Both the position numbers and the translations under genes were made by a program. This document shows positions 27,852 through 36,255 of a DNA stretch of 64,000 nt, piece by piece (position 1 is the first letter of the stretch; the number at the start of each line of letters is the position of its first letter). Under the pieces are notes generated by a model. That model searched no databases. It was given only the letters and a program-made list of their open reading frames with translations, and was not told the DNA's origin. The DNA comes from Paeniglutamicibacter sulfureus. GTDB lineage: Bacteria; Actinomycetota; Actinomycetes; Actinomycetales; Micrococcaceae. The stretch covers positions 124,001 to 188,000 of the forward strand of contig NZ_BAAAWO010000001.1 in NCBI RefSeq assembly GCF_039535115.1, read 5' to 3'.

Positions 27852-28544
27852 ATGGCTCTCACGCCAGAAGATGTAGTCAACAAGCGATTTCAGCCGACGA
27901 AGTTTCGTGAAGGCTACGATCAGGATGAAGTTGACGATTTCCTAGACGAAATCGTTGTCGAGCTACGTCGTCTGACGCAGGAGAACGACGAACTGCGTCG
28001 CCGCCTGTCGGAAGCCGGCATTAGCGAAGGCGAACAGGCCGTCCCAGCCCCTGTGGCAGCAGCCCCCGCGGCCAAGCCCGTCGAAGCGGAAAAGCCCAAG
28101 GAAGCCAAGGCGCCCGAGGTCAAGAAGGACGAGACCAAGGCTCCGGAAGCACCCAAGGCAGCAGAGCCGGCAAAGGCAGCAGCGGTGGCCCCCGCCGCCG
28201 CAGCTGCAGCCCCGGCTTCCACCGCCGAGTCCGCCGCCGGCGTCCTCGCCATGGCACAACGTCTGCACGACGAGTACGTCTCCGCAGGTGTTGAACAGCG
28301 TGACAAGATCATCGCCGAAGCCCAGCTAGAGGCAAACAGCCTCGTTTCCGAGGCCGAGGAGAAGAGCCGCAAGACCCTGTCGGCCCTGGAGCAGCAGAAG
28401 ACTGTTCTGGAGCGCAAGGTCGAGCAGTTGCGTGGATTCGAGCGCGACTACCGCGCCCGCCTGAAGACCTACATCGAGGGTCAGCTGCGCGACCTCGAAG
28501 CCAAGGGTTCCATGGACACGGCAGAAGCCAAGGAAAACGGCTAG
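27852..28544 (+). CDS. divIVA: Polar growth protein DivIVA/Wag31
   Basis: Cytosolic coiled-coil scaffold of 230 aa that marks poles and septa and directs apical wall synthesis in actinobacteria. The N-terminal lipid-binding domain is MALTPEDVVNKRFQPTKFREG followed by YDQDEVDDFLDEIV and a first coiled coil. A long Ala/Pro/Lys/Glu-rich linker (about 60-130) separates it from a second coiled-coil region (about 140-220). Start ATG 27852 follows GAGGTGACC. It has a candidate promoter of its own and ends before a strong hairpin. Confidence 0.95.
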   Translation: MALTPEDVVNKRFQPTKFREGYDQDEVDDFLDEIVVELRRLTQENDELRRRLSEAGISEGEQAVPAPVAAAPAAKPVEAEKPKEAKAPEVKKDETKAPEAPKAAEPAKAAAVAPAAAAAAPASTAESAAGVLAMAQRLHDEYVSAGVEQRDKIIAEAQLEANSLVSEAEEKSRKTLSALEQQKTVLERKVEQLRGFERDYRARLKTYIEGQLRDLEAKGSMDTAEAKENG

Positions 28545-28582
28545 TCTGCTTCACCACCTGCCTCACATATTGATGGCTTAAG

Positions 28583-28616
28583 ATTGTTGGCGGTCGGGTT
28601 ACCGACCGCCAACAAT
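28583..28616 (+). terminator. Hairpin after divIVA
   Basis: Perfect 15-bp stem (28583-28597 with 28602-28616) with a GTTA loop, between divIVA and lspA. There is no T-run. It probably ends the dcw transcript. Confidence 0.75.
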
Positions 28617-28631
28617 GCGTTAAAGGACATG

Positions 28632-29234
28632 ATGGAAAACAGCTCCACACCACCGGCGTCGGAAGGCGCCGCCACGCCCGCGCCAGGCAGTGGAACCAAA
28701 CGGCGCCTCATTTACGCCGCGGGCATCCTGGCGGTACTTGCATTGGTCCTGGACCAATTCACCAAGCGCATCGTTGAAACCTCCATGAGCGAGGGGCAAG
28801 TCATCGACGTCTTCCCTCCGCTGCTGCGCTGGTATTACATCAAGAACTCGGGCGCCGCGTTTTCCATGGGGGAGGGCTACACCTGGATCTTTAGCATCAT
28901 CCAGGCAGCGGTGCTAATCTACGTGGCGGTCTTCCTGGTCCGCAAGATCCGCGTCTGGCCGTGGTCGCTGGCCCTGGGCGGATTGATGGGCGGGGTCGCG
29001 GGAAACCTCACCGACCGTCTCTTTCGTCCCCCATCCTTCGGGCAGGGCCACGTGGTGGACTTCATCGCGCTGCCCAACTTTGCCATTTTCAACATCGCCG
29101 ACATGTTCATCGTCTGCTCGATGATCGGGATCTGCCTGCTGCTCTTCACCGGTCGCGAACTCGATGGCAGCAAGCCGGCGGATAAAAAGGAACCCGGCCA
29201 CGACGCCGGGGCCGAGCCCAGGGAACTGCAGTGA
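28632..29234 (+). CDS. lspA: Lipoprotein signal peptidase (signal peptidase II)
   Basis: Aspartyl protease of the inner membrane, 200 aa, that cleaves prolipoproteins. Four transmembrane segments are visible. The conserved motifs are [21 protein letters not shown], the first catalytic region [12 protein letters not shown] and the second [12 protein letters not shown]. Two ATGs stand side by side; 28632 has the better distance from AAAGGA (28622-28627), 28629 is the alternative. A hydrophilic tail of about 25 residues precedes the first helix. Its stop overlaps the rluD start (GTGA). Confidence 0.93.
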   Translation: MENSSTPPASEGAATPAPGSGTKRRLIYAAGILAVLALVLDQFTKRIVETSMSEGQVIDVFPPLLRWYYIKNSGAAFSMGEGYTWIFSIIQAAVLIYVAVFLVRKIRVWPWSLALGGLMGGVAGNLTDRLFRPPSFGQGHVVDFIALPNFAIFNIADMFIVCSMIGICLLLFTGRELDGSKPADKKEPGHDAGAEPRELQ

Positions 29235-30169
29235 CCCAGGAGCGGACCGAATCGCTCGTCGTCGCCCCGGAGGAGGCTGGCCTGCGCATAGACGCCTTCC
29301 TGGTCAAACGCCTTGAGCTCTCCCGCGCGCTGGCGGCATTGCTTTGCGCCGAGGGGAACGTAACCCTCGGGAGCAAGGTGCTGGGCAAGTCGAAGAAGAC
29401 CAATGTGGGCGACACCATCGACGTCTTTATCCCGCTTAGGCCGGACCCACTAGAAATCAGGGTAGAAATCGTGGAAGACCTCAAGATCATTGCCGACGAC
29501 GACGACTACGTCGTCATCGACAAGCCCGTGGGAGTTGCGGCGCACCCTTCCCCGGGATGGGTCGGTCCCACCGTGGTCGGTGCGCTGGCCGCGGCCGGTT
29601 ACCGCATTTCCACCTCCGGCTCCGCCGAGCGCCAGGGTATCGTCCACCGCCTGGACGTTGGCACCAGCGGCCTGATGGTCGTCGCCAAGACCGAACGCGC
29701 CTACACGGCGCTCAAGCGCGCTTTCAAGGAGCGGACCCCGAAGAAGATCTACCATGCCGTCGTCCAGGGTCTGCCGGACCCGCTGGAAGGCACCATCGAT
29801 GCTCCGCTTGGCCGCCATCCCGGCCATGACTGGAAATTCGCCGTCATCGAGGATGGCCGCGATTCGAGGACCCACTATAAGGTGCTCGAGGCCTTCGGCC
29901 GGGCATCGCTGGTGGAAGTCACCCTGGAAACCGGGCGCACCCACCAAATCCGCGTGCATTTCAGTGCGCTGCGGCACCCGTGCGCGGGCGACCAGACCTA
30001 TGGGGCGGACCCCAAGCTGTCGGCGGCGCTCGGGCTGACCCGGCAGTGGCTCCATGCCCAACTGCTGGGGTTCTTCCACCCGGTGAACGGGGAATGGGTC
30101 GAGTACACCAGCGAGTACCCGCTGGACCTGAACAACGCCCTCGAAATGCTGCGAGACGGCAACTTCTAG
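29231..30169 (+). CDS. rluD: Ribosomal large-subunit pseudouridine synthase (RluA/RluD family)
   Basis: Pseudouridine synthase of 312 aa. An N-terminal S4 RNA-binding domain ([19 protein letters not shown], then [19 protein letters not shown]) precedes the catalytic domain with [19 protein letters not shown], which has the catalytic Asp, and [19 protein letters not shown]. In E. coli RluD modifies U1911/1915/1917 of 23S rRNA; the exact target here is assumed from similarity. It overlaps lspA by 4 nt, a pairing common in Gram-positives, and ends before a strong hairpin. Confidence 0.9.
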   Translation: MTQERTESLVVAPEEAGLRIDAFLVKRLELSRALAALLCAEGNVTLGSKVLGKSKKTNVGDTIDVFIPLRPDPLEIRVEIVEDLKIIADDDDYVVIDKPVGVAAHPSPGWVGPTVVGALAAAGYRISTSGSAERQGIVHRLDVGTSGLMVVAKTERAYTALKRAFKERTPKKIYHAVVQGLPDPLEGTIDAPLGRHPGHDWKFAVIEDGRDSRTHYKVLEAFGRASLVEVTLETGRTHQIRVHFSALRHPCAGDQTYGADPKLSAALGLTRQWLHAQLLGFFHPVNGEWVEYTSEYPLDLNNALEMLRDGNF

Positions 30170-30177
30170 TCCGTGCC

Positions 30178-30210
30178 AAGATGCACCCGGAACAACACCG
30201 GGTGCATCTT
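30178..30210 (+). terminator. Hairpin terminator after rluD
   Basis: Perfect 13-bp stem AAGATGCACCCGG (30178-30190) with its complement (30198-30210) around a 7-nt loop, 8 nt after the rluD stop. Confidence 0.8.
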
Positions 30211-30254
30211 CACACATTGGCGCGCGCAGGTGGTCGGGTGTCGGTGCGAGCGCC

Positions 30255-30260
30255 TAGACT
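30255..30260 (+). promoter_or_regulatory. -10 box TAGACT of a leaderless dnaE transcript
   Basis: TAGACT ends 6 nt before the dnaE GTG, and no ribosome-binding sequence precedes the start, so a leaderless mRNA is likely. Confidence 0.55.
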
Positions 30261-30266
30261 GGATCG

Positions 30267-33200
30267 GTGGCTAGCTCAAATCGCGATGGATTCGTACACC
30301 TTCACACGCACACCGAATACTCAATGCTTGACGGTGCCGCGCGCCTGACGGAACTCTTTGAGGAGACCAACCGGCTGGGCATGACGGCCTTGGCCACCAC
30401 CGACCACGGCTACCTCTTCGGTGCCTTCGACTTTTGGTCCAAGGCCACCGCCGCCGGGGTCAAGCCGATCATCGGCATCGAGGCCTACGTGACCCCGGGC
30501 ACCGCACGCGATGACAAGACCCGTGTGAAGTGGCGCACCGAGGAAAGCCAGAAGCGCGACGATGTCTCCGGCGGTGGCCTGTACACGCACATGACGTTGC
30601 TCAGCTACAACAACACCGGCATGAAGAACCTGTTCAAGGCCTCTTCCATCGCCTCCCTCGATTCGGTTTTCGGCAAGTACCCGCGGCTGGACCGCGACCT
30701 GCTGAACACCTACCACGAGGGCATCATCGCCACCACCGGCTGCCCCTCCGGCGAGGTGCAGACCAAGCTCCGCCTCGGCCAGTACAACGAGGCCAAGGCC
30801 GCGGCAGCGGAGTTCCAGGACCTGTTCGGCAAGGAAAACTACTTCTGCGAACTGATGGACCACGGCCTGGACATCGAGCGCCGGGTCACCCAGGACCTGC
30901 TGCGCCTGTCCAAGGAACTGAACATCCCGCTCGTGGCCACTAACGACCTGCACTACACCCACGAGCACGATGCCAAGGCGCACGAGGCGCTGCTGGCCAT
31001 CAACTCCGGCTCGACGCTCGACGAACCGACCTACGACCAGGGAGGCTCGCGCTTCGCCTTCTCCGGTTCCGGCTACTACCTCAAGAGCCCGGCGGAAATG
31101 CGCCACCTTTTCAAGGAGCTGCCCGAGGCCTGCGACAACACCCTGTTGATCGCCGAACGCGCCGAGGTCTCCTTCGACACCAGCGCCAACTACATGCCGC
31201 GCTTCCCGTGCCCGCCGGGGGAGGACGAGACCAGCTGGCTGATCAAGGAAGTCGACAAGGGTCTGCACTACCGCTACCCGGGCGGCATCCCGGAGGCTTC
31301 GCGCAAGCAGGCCGACTTCGAACTCGACGTCATCATCAAGATGGGCTTCCCCGGCTACTTCCTGGTCGTGGCAGACTTCATCAACTGGTCCAAGGACAAC
31401 GGCATCCGCGTCGGACCCGGACGTGGTTCCGGCGCCGGATCCATGGTCGCCTACGCCATGCGCATCACCGACCTGGACCCGCTGGTCCACGGGCTGATCT
31501 TCGAACGCTTCCTGAACCCCGAACGCGTCTCCATGCCCGACTTCGACGTCGACTTCGATGATAGGCGCCGCTCGGAGGTGATCAGGTACGTCACCGAGAA
31601 ATACGGCGACGAACGCGTATCCATGATCGTGACCTATGGATCGATCAAGACCAAGCAGGCGCTGAAGGACTCCTCGCGCGTGCTGGGCTATCCCTTCTCC
31701 ATGGGCGAATCGCTGACCAAGGCGCTGCCCCCGGCGGTGATGGCCAAGGACATCCCACTCAACGACATCGAGGACCCGAAGTCCAAGCGCTACTCCGAGG
31801 CCGGGGACTTCCGCCAGCTGGTGGCCACCGACCCGGAGGCAGCACGCGTCTTCGAGACCGCCAAGGGGATCGAGGGCCTCAAGCGCCAGTGGGGCGTGCA
31901 CGCCGCCGGGGTCATCATGAGCTCGGATCCGATCATCGACGTCATCCCGATCATGCGCCGCATCCAGGACGGCCAGGTCATCACCCAGTTCGACTACCCG
32001 ACCTGTGAAGGCCTGGGGCTGATCAAGATGGACTTCCTGGGGTTGCGCAACCTCACCATCATTTCCGACGCCCTGGAAAACATGAAGGCGAACCAGGGCG
32101 TGGAACTGGACCTGGAAACCCTGGCCCTGGACGACGCCGGGGCCTACGAACTGATGGCCCGCGGCGACACCCTGGGCGTGTTCCAGCTCGACGGCGGGCC
32201 CATGCGCTCGCTGCTCAAGCTCATGCGCCCGGACAACTTCGAAGACATCTCCGCGGTGCTCGCCCTCTATCGGCCCGGACCCATGGGCGCGAACTCGCAC
32301 AACAACTACGCGCTGCGCAAGAACAAGCTCCAGGAAGAAACCCCGATCCACCCCACGCTCGAGGAACCCCTGCGGGAGATCCTGGGCACCACCTACGGCC
32401 TGATCGTGTACCAGGAGCAGGTCATGTCCATCGCGCAGAAGCTGGCCGGCTTCTCGCTGGGCCAGGCAGACATCCTGCGCCGCGCCATGGGCAAGAAGAA
32501 GAAGTCCGAGCTGGACAAGCAGTTCGCCGGCTTCTCCCAGGGCATGGTCGACAACGGGTACACCATGGAGGCCGTCAAGGCCCTGTGGGACATCCTGCTG
32601 CCCTTCTCCGACTACGCCTTCAACAAGGCGCACTCGGCCGCCTACGGCGTGATCTCCTACTGGACCGCGTACCTCAAGGCCCACTACCCGTCCGAGTACA
32701 TGGCAGCCCTGCTGACGTCCGTCGCGGACGACAAGGACAAGACGGCCATGTACCTGAACGAATGCCGGCACATGGGCATCACCGTGTTGGCGCCGGATGT
32801 GAACGAGTCGGCCCTGAACTTCACCCCGGTGGGCACCGACATCCGCTTCGGCATGGGAGCGATCCGCAACGTCGGCGCGAACGTGGTCAACGCCCTGGTC
32901 GAATCCCGGGCCGAAAAGGGGAATTTCGAGAACTTTGCCGACTTCCTGCAAAAGGTCCCGGCGGTGGTCTGCAACAAGCGGACCATCGAATCCCTGATCA
33001 AGGCAGGCGCCTTCGACTCCATGGGACATGCCCGCCGTGCCCTGGTCGCGGTCCACGAGGAGGCCGTGGACTCGGTCATCTCGGTCAAACGCAACGAGGC
33101 AGCCAACCAGTTCGACCTCTTTAGCGCGTTTGAGGACCCGACCGCCGCTGCCGGGATGACTGTCGCGGTCCCGGACATGCCCGACTGGGAGAAGAAGGAC

Positions 33201-33833
33201 AAGTTGGCCTTCGAACGCGACATGCTCGGGCTCTATGTCTCGGACCACCCGCTCAAGGGCCTGGGTGGGCTGCTGGAGCAGAACGCCGACATGTCCGTCA
33301 CCCAGGTGCTATCCGATGACGGCCCGCAGGATGGGCACACCGTGACCATCTGCGGGATGATCACCTCGCTGCAGCGCCGCATTGCCAAGAAGAGCGGCAA
33401 CCCGTACGCCAGATGCGAGATCGAGGACCTTTCCGGGTCCATGGAAACCATGTTCTTCGGCAACGCCTACGCGCCGATCGCCAACGTGCTGGCCGAGGAC
33501 CTGATCGTGGTGGTCAAGGGCCGCGTGCAGAAGCGCGACGACGGCTCCATCACGCTCAACGCCCAGGAGCTCACGGTCCCGGAAATCAGCGAGGACGGCG
33601 AAGGCGGCCCGGTGGTCATCTCTATGGCCAACCACAAGGCCACCGAGGAGGTCATCTCCGCGCTCGGGGAAGTGCTGCGCGTGCACCAGGGGACGACCGA
33701 GGTGCGCGTGAAGCTGCACAGCACCCGCGGCGTCTCGCTCATGCGCCTGGGCATGGAATACCGCGTCAACCCGAACTCGGCGCTATTCGGGGACCTGAAG
33801 GTCCTGCTGGGTTCGACCTGCCTCGACGGCTGA
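30267..33833 (+). CDS. dnaE: DNA polymerase III alpha subunit (DnaE1 type)
   Basis: Replicative C-family polymerase of 1,188 aa. The N-terminal PHP domain begins FVHLHTHTEYSMLDGAARL and includes ATTDHGYLFGAF. The palm has GRGSGAGSMVAY and the catalytic PDFDVDFDD (about 424-432). Helix-hairpin-helix and OB-fold (about 1000-1080) regions follow. It lacks the extra features of error-prone DnaE2 and its length matches DnaE1. GTG 30267 is 6 nt after a TAGACT box, so the mRNA is probably leaderless. An insertion sequence lies 70 bp after the stop without touching the gene. Confidence 0.96.
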   Translation: MASSNRDGFVHLHTHTEYSMLDGAARLTELFEETNRLGMTALATTDHGYLFGAFDFWSKATAAGVKPIIGIEAYVTPGTARDDKTRVKWRTEESQKRDDVSGGGLYTHMTLLSYNNTGMKNLFKASSIASLDSVFGKYPRLDRDLLNTYHEGIIATTGCPSGEVQTKLRLGQYNEAKAAAAEFQDLFGKENYFCELMDHGLDIERRVTQDLLRLSKELNIPLVATNDLHYTHEHDAKAHEALLAINSGSTLDEPTYDQGGSRFAFSGSGYYLKSPAEMRHLFKELPEACDNTLLIAERAEVSFDTSANYMPRFPCPPGEDETSWLIKEVDKGLHYRYPGGIPEASRKQADFELDVIIKMGFPGYFLVVADFINWSKDNGIRVGPGRGSGAGSMVAYAMRITDLDPLVHGLIFERFLNPERVSMPDFDVDFDDRRRSEVIRYVTEKYGDERVSMIVTYGSIKTKQALKDSSRVLGYPFSMGESLTKALPPAVMAKDIPLNDIEDPKSKRYSEAGDFRQLVATDPEAARVFETAKGIEGLKRQWGVHAAGVIMSSDPIIDVIPIMRRIQDGQVITQFDYPTCEGLGLIKMDFLGLRNLTIISDALENMKANQGVELDLETLALDDAGAYELMARGDTLGVFQLDGGPMRSLLKLMRPDNFEDISAVLALYRPGPMGANSHNNYALRKNKLQEETPIHPTLEEPLREILGTTYGLIVYQEQVMSIAQKLAGFSLGQADILRRAMGKKKKSELDKQFAGFSQGMVDNGYTMEAVKALWDILLPFSDYAFNKAHSAAYGVISYWTAYLKAHYPSEYMAALLTSVADDKDKTAMYLNECRHMGITVLAPDVNESALNFTPVGTDIRFGMGAIRNVGANVVNALVESRAEKGNFENFADFLQKVPAVVCNKRTIESLIKAGAFDSMGHARRALVAVHEEAVDSVISVKRNEAANQFDLFSAFEDPTAAAGMTVAVPDMPDWEKKDKLAFERDMLGLYVSDHPLKGLGGLLEQNADMSVTQVLSDDGPQDGHTVTICGMITSLQRRIAKKSGNPYARCEIEDLSGSMETMFFGNAYAPIANVLAEDLIVVVKGRVQKRDDGSITLNAQELTVPEISEDGEGGPVVISMANHKATEEVISALGEVLRVHQGTTEVRVKLHSTRGVSLMRLGMEYRVNPNSALFGDLKVLLGSTCLDG

Positions 33834-33870
33834 CACGGGCCGAAACCCGGTGCCACGGCGCCCGAATGAA

Positions 33871-33893
33871 AAGCCCGCCCGCGGGCGGATCTT
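33871..33893 (+). terminator. Short GC-rich hairpin after dnaE
   Basis: The palindrome CCGCCCGCGGGCGG (33875-33888) is flanked by AAG and CTT, 38 nt after the dnaE stop and just before the insertion sequence. It is a plausible but short terminator. Confidence 0.45.
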
Positions 33894-33924
33894 GAATTCT
33901 AGGGATCGTTGCAACACCAGGTGG

Positions 33925-35538
33925 CTAGGCTGCCAACAGTAGTTCACGCAGGCGCTCGGTCGGGGTATCCCAGCCGAGCGTTTTGCGTGGACGTCCGTTG
34001 AGCAGGCGAGCGACCCGCTCGAGTTCCTCGGGACCATGGACGCCGAGGTCAGTTCCTTTAGGGAAGTATTGGCGCAGCAACCCGTTCGTGTTCTCGTTGG
34101 ATCCGCGCTGCCAGGGGCTGGCTGGATCGCAGAAGTAGACATCCATGTCCGTGGCCATGGAGAAAGCCTTGTGCGTCGCCATCTCGGCGCCCTGGTCCCA
34201 GGTCAGGGACCCTCTCAGCAGCTCGGGCAGCCCACCCATGCTCTTGATCAGGCCGTCGCGAACGGTTGCGGCGGTGTGATCACCGTCGAGGTGAACGAGC
34301 ATGACAAAACGGGTAGTTCGCTCGACCAGAGTCGCAATCGCGGACTGATTCAGCGTCCCCGTGATCAGGTCCCCTTCCCAGTGCCCTGGCACGGCACGGT
34401 CCTCAATTTCGGCGGGACGCTCGGAGATGTTGATCATCGGGTCCCGGAACCGGCTGGTGCGCTTCTCCGGATCGGTGCGTGGCTTGCGGCGAGTTCGGCC
34501 GGTCCTTAACGCTGTGGCCACCTCTCGCTTGAGACCGCCACGGGCCTGGAAGTAGAGAGCCTGATAGATCGTTTCAGCGCACACGTGAAACTCCAACCTG
34601 TCGGGGAGCATCTTCCTCAGCCTGTTACTGATTTGCTCCGGTGACCAGCCTAGAAGCAACTTGGCCCCCACGTATTTTCGTAAGGTTCCCTCGCAAGAGA
34701 GCTTGCTGGTCTTGGGTCGTGGTCGGCGTTTGGCCGCTGCACGGTGCGCAGCATAGGGCTGGTAGCCGTTGGGACCGGTGTTGCGGCGGATCTCCCGGCT
34801 CACCGTCGAGACCGGCCGTCCTAGCGCCCTGGCGATGGCACGCATCGAGGAGTCGACCGCGAGCAGGTCTCGGATCTGCTCGCGTTCGGAAAGGGAGAGG
34901 TAGCGGTCGCTGATTGGTTTCTCCAGCGCGGCAAGCCCTGGAAACGGAGCCATGAAGGACGAACCCTCGACTGGATTATAAGTAGTCACCCCTTGTTTGT
35001 AGTCGACAACCCGACCGTCCGGGTAATAGCGTCGGTCGCCGGTCTTGCGAATGCCGGCGTCCCATTCCTTTGACGTGGTTACGTGAACCCCAACGGACAT
35101 GGCAGCCTCCCGGCGAGATAGACCGGTGCCGCGCAGTCGCAGGAACTCTTCCCGTTTGCCGGCATGGGTCCCCTTCACGGCCGCTCCGGACTTGTATGCC
35201 CATTGGAAACAGGTGCCTGCGGGGATACCGACCTCGCGGGCGGCAACCGAAACGTTGCCAAGTCGCTCCAGCGCGGTGAAGAACTGGTCTTTCTGCTCCT
35301 GGGTGTATTTGGCCTTCTTCTTGCCGCGGGCGCCATGGACTGAGGATTTGATGCCTGGGGTGAGTTCGCGGGCCCACTGGTAGCACTTATTTGGATTGAA
35401 CCCGAGCTCCGCGGCTGCAGCAGATACGTTCCGGGTCCGGTCCAAGACACTCAGGAATCGGTCGTGGTCCTCGGCCGAGTACTTCCGGGGCGTTGAAGGA
35501 TTCTTATCGGTTGGTGATTTCTTCGTTAAAGACGACAC
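33925..35538 (-). CDS. IS30-family transposase with duplicated N-terminal HTH
   Basis: DDE transposase of about 537 aa, longer than the roughly 340-400 aa usual for IS30. The IS30 HTH region reads SLSEREQIRDLLAVDSSMRAIA and GRPVSTVSREIRRN. The catalytic core has GHWEGDLITG, SLTWDQGAEM and NENTNGLLRQYFPKGTD (D, D, E). In front lie two similar HTH-like repeats, KYSAEDHDRFLSVLDRTRNV and KYTQEQKDQFFTALERLGNV, each ending in CxQWA, then a third HTH-like segment. The frame reaches TTG 35574 inside the terminal repeat; GTG 35538 is a more natural start but has no good ribosome site. No frameshift is seen. Confidence 0.88.
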   Translation of the reverse strand: MSSLTKKSPTDKNPSTPRKYSAEDHDRFLSVLDRTRNVSAAAAELGFNPNKCYQWARELTPGIKSSVHGARGKKKAKYTQEQKDQFFTALERLGNVSVAAREVGIPAGTCFQWAYKSGAAVKGTHAGKREEFLRLRGTGLSRREAAMSVGVHVTTSKEWDAGIRKTGDRRYYPDGRVVDYKQGVTTYNPVEGSSFMAPFPGLAALEKPISDRYLSLSEREQIRDLLAVDSSMRAIARALGRPVSTVSREIRRNTGPNGYQPYAAHRAAAKRRPRPKTSKLSCEGTLRKYVGAKLLLGWSPEQISNRLRKMLPDRLEFHVCAETIYQALYFQARGGLKREVATALRTGRTRRKPRTDPEKRTSRFRDPMINISERPAEIEDRAVPGHWEGDLITGTLNQSAIATLVERTTRFVMLVHLDGDHTAATVRDGLIKSMGGLPELLRGSLTWDQGAEMATHKAFSMATDMDVYFCDPASPWQRGSNENTNGLLRQYFPKGTDLGVHGPEELERVARLLNGRPRKTLGWDTPTERLRELLLAA

Positions 35539-35580
35539 GGTCGTTGCAACTCCCAAAGATCTGGGGTGTTGCAACGACCG
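35539..35580. repeat. Palindromic double copy of the IS end motif
   Basis: CGGTCGTTGCAAC (35539-35551) and GTTGCAACGACCG (35568-35580) form a perfect 13-bp inverted repeat at the right end only. The inner copy is a second transposase-binding-like motif just upstream of the transposase gene, and as RNA it would fold into a hairpin. Confidence 0.7.
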
Positions 35581-35595
35581 CTAGAACTCGCCGAT

Positions 35596-36093
35596 CTATT
35601 CGGGCGCCGTCGCGTATGTTGCTGCCAGGGCCGGGTAGTAGTCGTCCCATTTGACCGAATCGACGTCGTCGCCCTCCAGTGAAACAATCGCCCGCTGGAC
35701 GTAGTACTCCCAGCCAGGTCCGATACTGCTCGGATCGTCGGTCAGCCCGAGTTCCTGGATGAAGCGAATCGAACTCACCCCGTCCTGCCTGGACAGTTCG
35801 AGCCCGAGGTGCCAGGCGCCGTACTCGCTGTTCGTGGTGAAGGCCAGTTCATGCGGTGCCCTGCAACGGATGATTTCCAGTGTCGCGGGCTCCGCTTCCT
35901 TCCCTTCCTCGACCATGGAGAAGCGCAGGTTTCCGGCTTCGCGGTTTCCGCGCAGGACTCCCACCCAGGGTTCGAGTCCCTCCGGAGTGGTGAAGGCGTT
36001 CCAGATTTCCTCCAGGCCAAACGCGACCTCGCGCTCGATCACGATGCGCAATCCTGTGGGCGACTGTTCGATGCTTCCGTGTGGCAGTGGCAT
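35596..36093 (-). CDS. SRPBCC-domain protein (AHSA1-like)
   Basis: Protein of 165 aa with the START/SRPBCC fold pattern: IEREVAFGLEEIWNAFTTPEGLEPWVG at the N-terminus, ATLEIIRCRAPHELAFTT and WHLGLELSRQDGVSSIRFIQEL in the middle, and a C-terminal helix WEYYVQRAIVSLEG. Such proteins bind hydrophobic ligands in a deep pocket; the ligand cannot be inferred. It is divergent from hisD. The IS30 element lies 12 bp beyond its stop codon, so its native terminator may have been displaced. Confidence 0.8.
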   Translation of the reverse strand: MPLPHGSIEQSPTGLRIVIEREVAFGLEEIWNAFTTPEGLEPWVGVLRGNREAGNLRFSMVEEGKEAEPATLEIIRCRAPHELAFTTNSEYGAWHLGLELSRQDGVSSIRFIQELGLTDDPSSIGPGWEYYVQRAIVSLEGDDVDSVKWDDYYPALAATYATAPE

Positions 36094-36243
36094 GGGGATC
36101 CCCTTTCCATGGATTCGTGCGTACTAGGTGCAGACTATGGCACCGGCATGCAGCGGGGGAAGCACCTGGTAGGGAGGGAAGTGTCGTTTCGATTGTTAAG
36201 GGCGATGCCAGGCGCATGTCGTGGTGCCGGTCCGCCGACACGA

Positions 36244-36249
36244 TAAACT
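36244..36249 (+). promoter_or_regulatory. -10 box TAAACT of a leaderless hisD transcript
   Basis: TAAACT ends 6 nt before the hisD GTG with no ribosome site in between. Confidence 0.55.
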
Positions 36250-36255
36250 GGTGCG

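Larger units (their letters stand above)
33903..35580 (-). mobile_element. IS30-family insertion sequence, apparently complete
   Basis: Element of 1,678 bp. Ends: GGATCGTTGCAACACC at 33903-33918 and its imperfect inverted copy GGTGTTGCAACGACCG at 35565-35580 (14 of 16 positions match). Both ends are flanked by CTAG (33899-33902 and 35581-35584), which looks like a target duplication, though CTAG is itself palindromic. It carries one intact transposase gene. It inserted between dnaE and an SRPBCC gene and broke neither. Confidence 0.85.

Noticed and set aside
30321-33248. Very long open frame (975 codons) antisense to dnaE
   Set aside because: It mirrors the codon pattern of dnaE, is rich in His/Gly/Asp/Val with no family motifs, and high-GC genes commonly leave such antisense frames open.
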